Below, one piece after another: positions 1-8,943 of a stretch of 64,000 nt of DNA. Position numbers and translations under genes: made by a program. This stretch comes from Paenibacillus dendritiformis (GTDB lineage: Bacteria; Bacillota; Bacilli; Paenibacillales; Paenibacillaceae): assembly GCF_015845845.1 (NCBI RefSeq), contig NZ_LDIG01000121.1:24485-88484 (forward strand), given 5' to 3'. The notes below the pieces were generated by a model that had not been told where the DNA came from, did not search any database, and was given only the letters and a program-made list of their open reading frames with translations. Every line of letters begins with the position of its first letter. Within the stretch, counting starts at the first letter, position 1.

Positions 1-442
1 GGTCGTAGAATTGAGCCAAGAGCTGGATATTTACCTTTTGGAATATCAGAAGAGAAAGAATGCCGCAAGCCGATATAAAGTCCAGCGGTATGATGATAAG
101 TTCTCCTTGGAAAGACACGGGCAACATTTGGACATCCATTCTGACAGGCGATGTGATGAAGCGGAATGGGGAGGGGGCACAGCCATTCTGAACATGGATA
201 TTCGTTGAAATGAAAGGTTTTTAGATTCAAAATCGAGTCGCATCCTACGCGGATGCAAACGGCACAACAACAAGCAGGAGGCATAACTCTTCACTGCTCT
301 TGTATTTTGATTTTATGACTATCTCGATTTATACGAGCAGGAAACGGGTAATCGGCAGTTTTTATTCAACCGTCCCCGATCACACTCAAATGTTATGGGA
401 ACAAAAAGAGCCGTTTCAAAATGAAACGACCCGTAATATAAA
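1..442. other. left-edge region without a supported gene
   Basis: No convincing gene is seen between the window edge and the 3' end of the Rpn gene. Reading frame 1 from base 1 gives a short peptide beginning GRRIEPRA and stopping at 76-78; the RxEPRA string recalls the C-terminus of IS4-type transposases, but the rest does not continue the pattern. It may be a decayed transposase tail. Confidence 0.3.
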
Positions 443-658
443 TCAATGGGATTGTTCCCTTAACTTTGCGATAATATCTACAGGGAAGCCTGTTACCCTC
501 GCGATCAATTCAGGATCCAGATCTTCGGCAATCATTTGCTTGACAACTTCTTCTTTGGCTTCACGCTTGCCTTCTTGTTTGCCTTCTCTCCTGCCTTCGC
601 GTCTGCCTTCGCGTCTGCCCTCACGCTTAATGGCATCCAAGGTTTTTTCAAGCCCCAT
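443..658 (-). CDS. possible intragenic small protein (RpnS-like) inside the Rpn gene
   Basis: An in-frame ATG at 656-658 is preceded by AAAAGGAGG at 669-677 with a 10-base gap, a better ribosome binding site than many real starts here. Initiation there would give a 71-residue protein starting MGLEKTLDAI, carrying the REGR repeat and the C-terminal helices but no nuclease core. In enterobacterial Rpn loci such C-terminal products act as intragenic antitoxins. That this one is made and inhibits the nuclease is inference; the signal could also be chance, since KGG codons naturally spell AAAGGAGG. Confidence 0.4.
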   Translation of the reverse strand: MGLEKTLDAIKREGRREGRREGRREGKQEGKREAKEEVVKQMIAEDLDPELIARVTGFPVDIIAKLREQSH

Positions 659-1426
659 AACCGATACGCCTCCTTTTACGTTCTGGATAAGCTCGCGCAA
701 ATGCGGTTCATTTTCCGGCAATTTCTGACTTAATATATTCGCCATCCAGGCGACCAATTGCTGCTGGCTTTCCTCTGGTAATTGCTGTATGGTATGCATC
801 AGCTTGCCGAGCCGATTCAGTAATTCCGTCTGATCCGCCGTCTGATCAAGCAAAAACACAGAACCAATCGTATTGGAAAGAGCCAACAACTCTTCTTCTG
901 TATATCGTGCAACATCAATAAGGACATATTCAAAATTCAGGAGTTCCGAACCGAACATCGTTTCATTGGCTAACAACTGGCGAAATTGGCGACTGGCGGT
1001 CCAGCGTCTCTTCCCATTGTACAGCACAATTGGCACAATGGGAGGCAGCCGGAATGTTTTTGGCTTGCCCTTCGTTTTTTCCTGATCTTTCAAAAGATAG
1101 CGCCAGATCTCAACCTGATAAAGTAGCAGGCGGTATGGCATGAGGAAGTCCACTTTGGACTGCATTTCCAACAACAAGTAAAATACGACATCTTGTCCAT
1201 TCAGCTTCACGCGGTACACCAAATCGGCTTCCTTGCGCTTGAAGTCCTGAAGAACAAACGAATGGGGGATTTCCTGAACGTTCGTTTCATCTATACGTTC
1301 TACCCACTCTTTTTGAACAAAGGAGCGAAGTAACTCTACAAAGAGTTTTTTGCTGGACAACAGGAAGCGATATGATGTATCGTGGCGGTGATGTACCGTG
1401 TTGTGTTCATCAGTTTCCGTCCCCAT
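443..1426 (-). CDS. Rpn family (YhgA-like) PD-(D/E)XK nuclease / putative transposase
   Basis: This 327-residue protein matches the Rpn (recombination-promoting nuclease) or YhgA-like family, DNA-cutting enzymes with a PD-(D/E)XK core. Visible core residues are D68 (in EADLV), E87 and Q89 (in LLLEMQSK), followed by the conserved PYRLLLYQVEIWRYLL helix. The C-terminus carries a basic REGR repeat and a short helical tail. The start has a good site, AAGGAGAGG, before ATG. The gene stands alone between non-coding regions, as is common for these mobile-type genes. Some Rpn proteins of enterobacteria are toxic anti-phage proteins held in check by a small protein made from the 3' end of the same gene; this gene has the signals for the same arrangement. 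Family assignment is firm, the cellular role is inferred. Confidence 0.85.
   Translation of the reverse strand: MGTETDEHNTVHHRHDTSYRFLLSSKKLFVELLRSFVQKEWVERIDETNVQEIPHSFVLQDFKRKEADLVYRVKLNGQDVVFYLLLEMQSKVDFLMPYRLLLYQVEIWRYLLKDQEKTKGKPKTFRLPPIVPIVLYNGKRRWTASRQFRQLLANETMFGSELLNFEYVLIDVARYTEEELLALSNTIGSVFLLDQTADQTELLNRLGKLMHTIQQLPEESQQQLVAWMANILSQKLPENEPHLRELIQNVKGGVSVMGLEKTLDAIKREGRREGRREGRREGKQEGKREAKEEVVKQMIAEDLDPELIARVTGFPVDIIAKLREQSH
562..627 (-). repeat. 12-base tandem repeats coding for REGR units
   Basis: About five imperfect copies of a 12-base unit, read on the minus strand as codons for R-E-G-R or K-Q-E-G, lie in the 3' part of the Rpn gene. The two central copies are nearly identical. 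Gain or loss of a unit would keep the frame and change only the length of the basic helix, in both the full protein and the possible internal product. Confidence 0.8.
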
Positions 1427-1956
1427 ACATGCCTCTCCTTCCTGCCATCTTTTCCTTTATTATACCTGATTATAATCGGTAAGGAATAGCTGGGAAAAGA
1501 AGTCGAGTAGCTACTGACTTCTGGAATACGTGGATTCGTGGATCAGCATCGAACACAGAGCGGGGGAGGAAACGTATGGCCGGTGATTTGGACTTCAATT
1601 CTAGAATTATTGTACTCCTAGGAGATACATTTTTGCCAAATGTCCATACAAAGGTGGACACGAAGGGGTTATTCTCTCTCAAAGATTAAAATCTACATAT
1701 GGACATATTTATATGAACTAGATACAATATATAGTGTTCATTCGTTTGGTTGTACTATATCCCATTCACAGAAAAGTGTCCACTATTTGAAAGACATCTC
1801 TTTAAATAATCCGCGACACAAGGACGATGTGCATGGTATAGCATGATTGAATACACTTCAAACCGCGACATTGCGCCACACGAATAGAGGATGATCTCTA
1901 TTCACGGCTGCAGACGGGTATCTGAACCTGCCCCGACCCGAAGCAGATACAAAACA
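1427..1956. other. non-coding region upstream of the Rpn gene
   Basis: No gene is seen. The region is AT-richer than its surroundings in the middle. An 8-base inverted pair, GTGGACAC at 1654-1661 and GTGTCCAC at 1776-1783, is present but widely spaced. A TATAAT-like element on the minus strand at 1459-1464 could belong to the Rpn promoter, without a clear -35. Confidence 0.4.
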
Positions 1957-1983
1957 GGCCCCTCTCTCCTCAAGAGAAGGGCC
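1950..1983 (-). terminator. terminator of the yhbH-spoVR operon
   Basis: GGCCC and TCTCT at 1957-1967 pair with AGAGA and GGGCC at 1973-1983 with one mismatch and a 5-base loop. On the minus strand the hairpin is followed by a T-rich stretch (TGTTTTGT). It lies just beyond the spoVR stop codon. Confidence 0.6.
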
Positions 1984-2005
1984 AGCCCCGATACAACCGA
2001 AATGC

Positions 2006-3454
2006 TCACATGAACTTCCGCGACACCTTTTTCCCGTCATAGGTGAATAGCACCATCTTCTCCTCGACCTTCGTCTCGAGGTGGACGGCTTTGCCCCACA
2101 GCGTATAGACATAAGGCAGCGTCCGTTCGAGATATTTCAGATCGAGCTCGAGCCCCTCGTAATAATGCTTCAGGAACAGCTCCCCGTTCCGGTGGTAGTC
2201 GCCGTCTTCGACGACAAGGAAGGGGAAGCCGCCGTTGACGCGCGAGTAGACGAGCTGATCGCGGATGTTCTCCCAGGATTTATCGGTAATTCTCCATTCC
2301 GGGCCCTTTTTCTCGAAAATGTACAGGTCCAGCTCTTCCGTCAGTTGTTTCGTTAAGTAATTGCGCAGGAACGATTGGTCGGAGTCGAATTCGCGCACCT
2401 CGAAAATTTTGGCGCGGCCCTGCCCCGGCTGGCGGCCGAACCGATCGCGCTCCTCCTGCGTCGGGTTATCCCACCGCTTCTCGATATCCTCAAATATTTT
2501 CAAGCCCAAATAATACGGATTCAGGCTGTGGCGCGACGGCTGTACGACCGAAGCGTTCAGCTTCGCGTACTCGAGCGTCTCCTCCGGTGTCAGATCCAGC
2601 TCCCGCAGGATGCGCTGATGCCAGTACGAGGCCCAGCCCTCGTTCATGATTTTCGTCTCCATCTGGGGCCAGAAATAAAGCATCTCATCGCGCAGCATCG
2701 TCATGATGTCGCGCTGCCAATCCTCCAGCACCGGGGAGAATTCCTGGATGAACCAGACGATGTCCTTCTCCGGCTCCGGCGGGAAGCGGCGGTCGGCCAT
2801 CTCCGCCCGGGATGAGGCGGAGTGCATCGCCGCCTTCATTTCCTCGAGCGCCCACAGATCGTCGTAGGCTCCCGGCGGTCCGGGCGGCTTCCCTTCGCGC
2901 TGCTCGCGCATTTTCAGCTCCATGTAGCGCTGCTTGTCGAGCGTTCGCGGCCGCACGATCTGCGGATCGATATGCTCCTGGATCGCGAGCACGGCATCGA
3001 TGAAGCTCTCCACCGCCTGCGTCCCGTATTCCAGCTCATACTGCATGACGCGCTCGGCCGTCGCCGACATGCTCTCGACCATATTGCGGTTCGACGCGGA
3101 GAAGCGGGCATTGTTCTTGAAGAAATCGCAATGCGCCAGCACATGCGCGACGATCAGCTTGTTCTGAATGAGCGAATTGCCCTCGAGCAGAAAGGCATAG
3201 CACGGGTTGGAGTTGATGACGAGCTCGTAGATTTTGCTTAACCCGAAGTCGTACTGCATCTTCATTTTATGAAAAGTCTTGCCGAAGCTCCAGTGGCTGA
3301 AGCGGGTCGGCATGCCGTACGCGCCGAATGTGTAGATAATATCGGCCGGGCAGATCTCGTAGCGCATCGGATAGAAGTCCAGCCCGAAGCCGGCCGCGAT
3401 CTCGGTAATCTCGTCGATGGCATAGTTCAGCGTCTGCATGTCGTCGGCTGTCAT
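2006..3454 (-). CDS. spoVR: SpoVR family protein
   Basis: This 482-residue protein is SpoVR, involved in spore cortex formation in Bacillus; its biochemical activity is unknown. The N-terminal stretch with the [11 protein letters not shown] and [14 protein letters not shown] strings and the central [12 protein letters not shown] motif are typical of the family, and the length is normal. It overlaps the upstream yhbH by four bases (ATGA), so the two are co-translated; a GGAAGGGGTG site precedes the ATG. In many Bacillota and proteobacteria the order is prkA-yhbH-spoVR, but prkA is not adjacent here. Expression in the mother cell is expected from the family, not shown by the sequence. Confidence 0.93.
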   Translation of the reverse strand: MTADDMQTLNYAIDEITEIAAGFGLDFYPMRYEICPADIIYTFGAYGMPTRFSHWSFGKTFHKMKMQYDFGLSKIYELVINSNPCYAFLLEGNSLIQNKLIVAHVLAHCDFFKNNARFSASNRNMVESMSATAERVMQYELEYGTQAVESFIDAVLAIQEHIDPQIVRPRTLDKQRYMELKMREQREGKPPGPPGAYDDLWALEEMKAAMHSASSRAEMADRRFPPEPEKDIVWFIQEFSPVLEDWQRDIMTMLRDEMLYFWPQMETKIMNEGWASYWHQRILRELDLTPEETLEYAKLNASVVQPSRHSLNPYYLGLKIFEDIEKRWDNPTQEERDRFGRQPGQGRAKIFEVREFDSDQSFLRNYLTKQLTEELDLYIFEKKGPEWRITDKSWENIRDQLVYSRVNGGFPFLVVEDGDYHRNGELFLKHYYEGLELDLKYLERTLPYVYTLWGKAVHLETKVEEKMVLFTYDGKKVSRKFM

Positions 3455-4602
3455 GAGCGCACCCCTTCCGGCTGTTTTTTGAAAAAATGCTTGAGCGCGC
3501 GGTACACCTCGGCTTTTTCCTTGATGACATAGTGCATAAAGTGGGGGTTCTGAATATGGCGGTACGCGGACATGAGCGTGCTGCTGCGATTGTATTGGTT
3601 CACTTCGCCGTAGCCGAACAGGTTGGCGCGCTTCAGCAGCTCGCCGATCAGCTTCACGCAGCGCTCGTTATCGCTGGTCAGGTTATCGCCGTCCGAGAAA
3701 TGGAACGGATAAATATTGTAGGAAGAAGGCGGGAACCGGCTGTCGATAATGTCCAGCGCCTTCAAATAGGCCGACGAGCAGATCGTGCCCCCGCTCTCGC
3801 CGCGCGTGAAAAATTCGTCCTCGCTTACTTCCTTTGCCTCGGTATGATGGGCGATGAAGATCATGTCGACCTTCTCGTATTGGCGTCGCAGGAAGCGAGT
3901 CATCCAGAAGAAGAAGCTGCGCGCGCAATATTTCTCGAACGAGCCCATCGAGCCGGACGTGTCCATCATGGCGATAATGACCGCATTGGAATGGGGCTTC
4001 ACGATCTCCTCCCACGTCTTGAAGCGCAGATCGTCCGGACTGATGCGGTGAATGCCCGGATTGCCGGCGAGCGCATTGCGGCGCAGGTTTTCGAGAATGG
4101 TCCGCTTCTTGTCGATGTTGGACATGATGCCCTTTTTGCGAATATCGTTGAACCGAATGTCGGTCGTCTCCAGTTGATCCCGGTCCTTCTGCTTCAAATA
4201 AGGCAGTTCGAGCTCATCGAAGAGCATGTTTTCGAGATCCGCGATGCTGACCTCGGCTTCGATGACATCCGCCCCGGCCTGATCGCCGGCCTGCTGCCCT
4301 TTGCCTGCGCCTTGGGAGCCGTCGGTGCCGAGGACGTCTCCGACCTGGCTGTCGCCGTCTCCTTGGCCGACATGCTTTTTCTTGTTGAAATTGTAGACGA
4401 AGCGGAATTCATCCAGGCTCCGGATCGGAACTTTAATGATTTGCTTGCCGTCGGACATGATGATGTTTTCCTCGGTGATGAGATCGGGGAGATTCTGCTT
4501 AATCGCGTCGTTAACCTTCTGCTGGTGGCGCGCTTGATCCTGATATCCTTTGCGATGGAGCGACCAGTCCTCGCGGGACACGATAAACAACGGGTTGGTC
4601 AT
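3451..4602 (-). CDS. yhbH: sporulation protein YhbH (DUF444)
   Basis: A 383-residue DUF444 protein. The C-terminal half has a von Willebrand A-like fold with the metal-binding MIDAS sequence [11 protein letters not shown] and the following [11 protein letters not shown] strand; the middle part is acidic, glycine-rich and probably flexible. YhbH is a sporulation protein in Bacillus and works with SpoVR and the PrkA kinase in the wider family. The start is supported by AAGGAGG seven bases upstream. It is first in a two-gene operon with spoVR. No prkA is found in the window, so it must be elsewhere or absent. Confidence 0.92.
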   Translation of the reverse strand: MTNPLFIVSREDWSLHRKGYQDQARHQQKVNDAIKQNLPDLITEENIIMSDGKQIIKVPIRSLDEFRFVYNFNKKKHVGQGDGDSQVGDVLGTDGSQGAGKGQQAGDQAGADVIEAEVSIADLENMLFDELELPYLKQKDRDQLETTDIRFNDIRKKGIMSNIDKKRTILENLRRNALAGNPGIHRISPDDLRFKTWEEIVKPHSNAVIIAMMDTSGSMGSFEKYCARSFFFWMTRFLRRQYEKVDMIFIAHHTEAKEVSEDEFFTRGESGGTICSSAYLKALDIIDSRFPPSSYNIYPFHFSDGDNLTSDNERCVKLIGELLKRANLFGYGEVNQYNRSSTLMSAYRHIQNPHFMHYVIKEKAEVYRALKHFFKKQPEGVRS

Positions 4603-4634
4603 AGATGGCCCTCCTTACTAACCAAGTGAAATGC

Positions 4635-4677
4635 CCTGAATAAGCAGATGAATCGCTTTCTACTCACTTTATTCAGG
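4635..4677 (-). promoter_or_regulatory. inverted repeat upstream of yhbH
   Basis: CCTGAATAA at 4635-4643 and TTATTCAGG at 4669-4677 form a perfect 9-base inverted pair with a 25-base spacer, directly upstream of the yhbH ribosome binding site. It may be an operator or an untranslated-leader stem. No clear sigma-E promoter was recognised around it. Confidence 0.3.
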
Positions 4678-4810
4678 AGGGCCGGGATTGATGAGGGAGG
4701 ATGACGATGATTCTTTGCCTGCGGCGGCGGTGCGCCGGAGACGGCCGCTTGGGCCGCCCGGCTTATTCCATCCAGTGGAGCTGGCTCCACCGCGGCATGC
4801 CCGTATTGGG

Positions 4811-6271
4811 CTACGGCGCGCCTGGCGTGCTTCGTCCTTCTTTGATATAGCGGGTCAACAGGGCCGTCAGCTCCTGGACGATGTCAGGGAAGCGATCGAT
4901 TACATTTTGCCGCTCGCCGATGTCGTCGGATAACCGGTACAACTGGAACGATGGGGCGCCGGGAGGCTCTTGTCCAGGCGCCGGATCGCTCCAGCCGCCG
5001 GAGCCGGGGCACAGCTCCAGCTTCCATTCGCCCTTGCGAATCGAGAAGGAGCCGTCGATCGAATGGTGCACGATCGCTTCGCGAAGCGGCTCCGTTCCGC
5101 CCGTCCCGAGCCAGAGGGGGAGATGGCTGACGCTGTCCTCGCCCGCGTCGTCAGGGAGCGTCTGGCCCGTCAAGCCGGCAGCCGTCGCCATGAAGTCGAC
5201 GAGGCAGACTGGTTCGTCGGAGACGGTGCCCGCCGCGATGCGCGCAGGCCAGCGGACGAGCAGCGGCACGCGGTGGCCGCCTTCATAAATATCGGCCTTG
5301 TGACCGCGGAAGACGTAGCTCGGGTAATGGCCGCAGCGGGCCAGCTCCTCATAATCCGCGCTCGGGGAGCAGCCGTTGTCGCTCGTGAACAGGACCACCG
5401 TATTTTCCGCGATCCCGCATTCCTCCAGCTTGCGCATAATCGCGCCCACGACGCCGTCGACCATAAGGACGAAGTCTCCGTACAGATTGGTTCCCGAGCG
5501 ACCGACGAATTCCGGCGCGGGCAAGATGGGCGTATGCGGGGCGGGCAGCGGGAAGTAGATGAAGAACGGGCTGCCGTCCCCCGCCGAGCTGCCCCGCTCA
5601 ATCCGCTCCAGCACTTTCTCGGTCAGCCGGGGCAGCACCTCCTCATGGCGGAAATCGGGCGCCGTCGGGCCTTCCCGCCAAAATCCTTTGCGGTCATCGC
5701 TGCGGGTCAGCCGATCTGGCAGCTCTGTCACGGCATCATTTTCGATATAAACATAGGGCGGCATATCGAGCGAGGCGCTGATGCCGTAGAATTCGTCGAA
5801 CCCGGCATCGACCGGACCGCGCCGAATCGGCTGGCTGAAATCGACGTCCTCGGCCGCGGGGCCGTTCCGGTGCCAATCGAGCCCGAGATGCCATTTCCCG
5901 TAGCATGCCGTACGATAGCCGGCTTGCTTGAACAAGGATGCGACCGTCATCCGGCCCTCTTCGAGGATGCTGGGAGAATACCCCCACAGGACGCCTTCCT
6001 TCAATTCCGAACGCCAGTTATACCGTCCGGTCAGGATGCTGTAGCGCGAAGGGGTGCAGACGGCGGAGGAGGAATGCGCATCGGTGTAGATGAGGCCCTC
6101 CCGCCCGAGCCGATCCAGATGCGGCGTCGCGATTCGGGACCCGGGGTTCAGACAAGAAATGTCGCCATATCCCATATCGTCCGCCAAAATGTAAATGACA
6201 TTCGGATGCGCGCTTTTGGCGTTCATTGTCGTCATGCTGCGGTTCAAGTTCTTGTTCACATCCATATTCAT
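4811..6271 (-). CDS. sulfatase (arylsulfatase A-like)
   Basis: A 486-residue sulfatase that would remove sulfate esters from a sugar or small molecule. The formylglycine signature CTPSR is at residues 72-76, metal-binding aspartates at 31-32 (LADDMGYGD), and GKWHLG and FTSDNG further signatures follow, so the enzyme appears intact. C72 must be converted to formylglycine by a modifying enzyme not seen here. There is no signal peptide, so it should act in the cytoplasm on an imported substrate. Its start codon overlaps the IclR stop by four bases (ATGA), making one operon with the regulator, and it is preceded by GGGAGAGGGG. The nearby broken DUF4091 and solute-binding genes suggest a former glycan-use locus. 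Confidence 0.93.
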   Translation of the reverse strand: MNMDVNKNLNRSMTTMNAKSAHPNVIYILADDMGYGDISCLNPGSRIATPHLDRLGREGLIYTDAHSSSAVCTPSRYSILTGRYNWRSELKEGVLWGYSPSILEEGRMTVASLFKQAGYRTACYGKWHLGLDWHRNGPAAEDVDFSQPIRRGPVDAGFDEFYGISASLDMPPYVYIENDAVTELPDRLTRSDDRKGFWREGPTAPDFRHEEVLPRLTEKVLERIERGSSAGDGSPFFIYFPLPAPHTPILPAPEFVGRSGTNLYGDFVLMVDGVVGAIMRKLEECGIAENTVVLFTSDNGCSPSADYEELARCGHYPSYVFRGHKADIYEGGHRVPLLVRWPARIAAGTVSDEPVCLVDFMATAAGLTGQTLPDDAGEDSVSHLPLWLGTGGTEPLREAIVHHSIDGSFSIRKGEWKLELCPGSGGWSDPAPGQEPPGAPSFQLYRLSDDIGERQNVIDRFPDIVQELTALLTRYIKEGRSTPGAP

Positions 6272-7041
6272 GCTTCCCCTCTCCCTTCCTGAATCGCGGG
6301 CTGCAGCAGCTTCGTCACCTGCGCGGCCTCGTCCTGCAGCAGCTCATAGATGCGGCGAATGAACGGGGCCTCGAAGGTAGTGCCCGGCATGCCGACGGCA
6401 ATCGCGGCGGCGAGGCGCTCCCCGTCATAGACCGGAACGGCGATCCGGCGAATATGGGGGAGGATGGCCCCTTGATCATCCGCCAGGCCGCGCTCCGCGG
6501 CGTCGGCCATATACCGCTCCAGCGCCGCCGCATCCGGACGATATGGCGCCAAGGCTCCGTCCTCCGCGTGCTCGAGATATAAGCGCCGCGTCGCTTCATC
6601 GACATGCGCCAGCAGCAGGAAGCCCCAGGGATGAAGCGGGTAATCGGTCCGGATCTCGCCCGTCTGCTGCATCGCGACGCCTTCCGGATGCACCCGCTTG
6701 TCCCGGCAGATCATGCGGCCATGCCGGAAATCAATCCAGAGCGCGGTGCAGCCCGCCTCCCGGGAGATGCGGTCCAGCACCGGGCCGCTTGCGCCGCGGA
6801 TCCCGTGATGATGCTCGGCCCGCTGCATCAGGGCGAACAGCTTCGGCCCGGCCACATATTGGTGATTCGCGTCCTTCTCCACATATTGCTGCTCGAGCAG
6901 CACCTGCAAATACCGGTTCAGGCTGGCCGCGCTCAATTCCGCCGCCGCCTTCAGTTGATTGAATCCGATGCCGGATTCGGATTCGACGATCGCCTCCATA
7001 ATGCGAAGCCCGCTGATCAACCCTGGTGCGGAAGCCGCCAT
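6268..7041 (-). CDS. IclR family transcriptional regulator
   Basis: A 257-residue regulator with an N-terminal winged helix (about residues 5-65, with the LSAASLNRYLQVL recognition helix region) and a C-terminal IclR effector domain. The ATG at 7041 is chosen because GGAGGTG lies seven bases before it; an upstream in-frame ATG at 7056 overlaps that site. It probably controls the sulfatase gene with which it is translationally coupled. A perfect inverted repeat just upstream (7074-7111) is a likely operator for self-control. The ligand is not predictable, but the context points to a sugar-derived compound. Confidence 0.9.
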   Translation of the reverse strand: MAASAPGLISGLRIMEAIVESESGIGFNQLKAAAELSAASLNRYLQVLLEQQYVEKDANHQYVAGPKLFALMQRAEHHHGIRGASGPVLDRISREAGCTALWIDFRHGRMICRDKRVHPEGVAMQQTGEIRTDYPLHPWGFLLLAHVDEATRRLYLEHAEDGALAPYRPDAAALERYMADAAERGLADDQGAILPHIRRIAVPVYDGERLAAAIAVGMPGTTFEAPFIRRIYELLQDEAAQVTKLLQPAIQEGRGEA

Positions 7042-7073
7042 CGTTTGCACCTCCATTGGACTTTAGAGTTTTA

Positions 7074-7111
7074 GTATCATATAAGTTACTAATTAATAAT
7101 ACATATGATAC
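7074..7111 (-). promoter_or_regulatory. candidate operator of the IclR regulator
   Basis: GTATCATAT at 7074-7082 and ATATGATAC at 7103-7111 are a perfect 9-base inverted pair with a 20-base AT-rich spacer, 33 bases before the chosen start codon. The spacing places the arms two helical turns or more apart, consistent with a dimer or tetramer of regulator. Binding by this IclR protein is inference. Confidence 0.5.
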
Positions 7112-7154
7112 TTTGGTTTTGCTTGTAATGCAATAAAAAAACCGGCTCTGCTGC

Positions 7155-7181
7155 AATAAAAACCGGCTCTGCGCGAGCCGG
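7155..7181 (-). terminator. terminator below the DUF4091 pseudogene
   Basis: CCGGCTC and GAGCCGG pair around a 5-base loop (7163-7181) and are followed on the minus strand by TTTTTATT. A second copy of the A-rich tract plus CCGGCTCTGC half lies at about 7130-7151, giving a partial tandem duplication. Confidence 0.75.
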
Positions 7182-7216
7182 CTTCTGGTTACCGTATAAC
7201 CGGTTATGTTATCGCC

Positions 7217-8240
7217 TCAGAGGGGGCTTGCCTTCCGCTGCGGCCCCTCCGCGCCGGGATAGACGAGGAAGGCGTCGCCGGACGGGAAGGCGTACGCCGC
7301 GTCCGTCGTGCGGAACGGATCGATCGGCTTCCGCGAATATTGCGAGTAGTAGAAATTATAGCCCCAATGGAGGAAGCCGTCGGCCTGGAATTTGTGGAGC
7401 TGCCAGCCGAGAATGCGGTTGCGCGCCGAAGGCATCGCGAAAAAGCGGTTCGACACCTCCCGGTACTGGGAGCAGCAGTAATAGGTCCAGAGCGGCTTCA
7501 CGCCGTTCTCGATGAACGGCTCGATATGATTGTTGGCCGGAACCGGCACCTGGACGAGTCCGCTCTGATAAAAATCATAATCGGACAAGGCATCCATCAC
7601 CGGGAACCCCGCCAGCAGATCGGATACGGGCCTCCACCGCATTGCGCTAAGAATCCATCTGCTCGACGCGCGGTTCGTCCGAAATATGGAAATGAGCCCG
7701 GTCCGCGATGCCGTCACAGTGGAACCATTCGGTATGCATGAGCTCTTGCTTGGGCAGGGCGGCCGGGAGGACGGTGAGCGTGAACGTCTCCTCGGCGAGC
7801 AGTTCGCCCCCGCTGCTCGTCAGGCTGACCGTGAGCGGATGCTCGCCCGCGGCCCAACGTTCATCGATCTCGGCGGTAATCCAGAGCGCCCGCCATTGTC
7901 CGGGACAGATGACGATGCCCTCCCGGGGCTCTACAGGCGCCAGCAGATCGGGATAGAGGCCGGGGGCGGTGCGGAGCAGATTGCCGTCATGATGTGCGTA
8001 AATGGGCAGCTCGGACGGAACCAGCTCGACCTTGTGGACCGCGATCGCTTCCGCTACGCCGCCGCGCACTGATACGGCCGCTTCCTTCAGCAGCTCTTCG
8101 CCCCGGTAGGCAAGCTGAAAGTGCAGGGCTTCCCCCTGCAGGACGGTTGCGGTGCGGAAGTCGGGAGCCTGCAGCGGCTCGTCGGCAAAAACCTTGACTA
8201 AGGAGCTGAGGATGCGGGTGTCCAGCACGTGATTTGCCAT
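7217..8240 (-). pseudogene. DUF4091 protein gene, broken (stop, frameshift, internal deletion)
   Basis: Two reading frames together give the ends of a DUF4091 protein, a glycosidase-like family common in Paenibacillus sugar loci and usually near 550-590 residues. The first part (7647-8240) has the N-terminal beta domain and ends in HTEWFHCDGIA joined directly to DRAHFHISDEP, which skips roughly 130 residues of the expected catalytic barrel. After QMDS a TAG stop interrupts, and within about 30 bases the frame shifts to the second part (7217 to about 7640), which carries the FPVMDALSDY, WTYYCCSQYREVSNRFF and DAYAFPSGDAFLVYPG signatures. Three independent lesions make function very unlikely. 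Family recognition is from memory of the motifs. Confidence 0.85.
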
Positions 8241-8354
8241 AGTTTCATGCCACCTTTACATGGAAGAGTAACTTTCTCTTGATTCTTATGATAACGCTTT
8301 CTACAATTTCTCCATGCGGGCGGATTTTCCTGTAGCCGCATAACCATAAAAAAA

Positions 8355-8573
8355 CACAATCCGAAGTACCCGGATTTGGCAGGGACCGGCGATACCGGCT
8401 CGAAGTTCATTATCGACCATATGATCAAGATGATCTATGGCAAAGAGCCGATCGCGGACTGGCCGAACGTAATCGACGAATATTTGGTCAAAGGCGGCCA
8501 GGAAATAATTGACGAAGCGACCGAGCCCTATCGCAAGAAGGATGGGGTCATTGTCCGCGAGAACGCGAAATAA
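8355..8573 (+). pseudogene. C-terminal remnant of an ABC sugar-binding lipoprotein
   Basis: An open stretch of about 72 codons reads HNPKYPDLAGTGDTGSK and then KMIYGKEPIADWPNVIDEY and KGGQEIIDEATEPYRKK. This resembles the last part of family 1 extracellular solute-binding proteins (LipO-like), where an aromatic-rich EYxxxGG segment closes the protein. No start codon with a ribosome binding site is present and nothing upstream continues it, so it is taken as a remnant cut off near 8350. The closeness of the broken DUF4091 gene fits a decayed carbohydrate cluster. Confidence 0.5.
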
Positions 8574-8719
8574 CCGCTGTCCCGGTTAATGAATCCGGAA
8601 GCTATCGCCGGAACGGGAGGATGCAGCGTCCGTGCTTGGCGGGCTCGGGAGAGCCTGGGGACCCGCTGCGCCCCATCCTCCTGATCCATCCAGGTCTACA
8701 TACGCGCAACGACGGAGAC

Positions 8720-8755
8720 GGACGACAGCCATATGCGTGCTGCCGTCCGTTTTTT
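8720..8755 (+). terminator. terminator after the solute-binding remnant
   Basis: GGACGACAGC (8720-8729) pairs with GCTGCCGTCC (8739-8748) with one mismatch, followed by GTTTTTT. It lies about 150 bases beyond the stop of the remnant and probably ended transcription of the ancestral gene or cluster. Confidence 0.65.
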
Positions 8756-8943
8756 CGTCATTTTTCCGTTTCGTCATCCCAAAGGTGTGCGGCCCGTGTA
8801 TAAGCCTTGTCGATTGTTGGTATATATTCACCTCTTCATAAAGACATCCTTCCATTTCATTGTGGAAAAAGGCGGCGGATTCAGATAAGATAGAATCGTA
8901 AAATAGTATAGATCACCAAATGATCCATAAAGGAGCTGGCAAC

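Noticed and set aside
3487..4629. 380-codon open frame opposite yhbH
   Set aside because: It mirrors a clear DUF444 gene and is explained by the high G+C content of third positions.
8586..8855. 89-codon minus-strand open frame
   Set aside because: It crosses a terminator hairpin and has no protein-like pattern.
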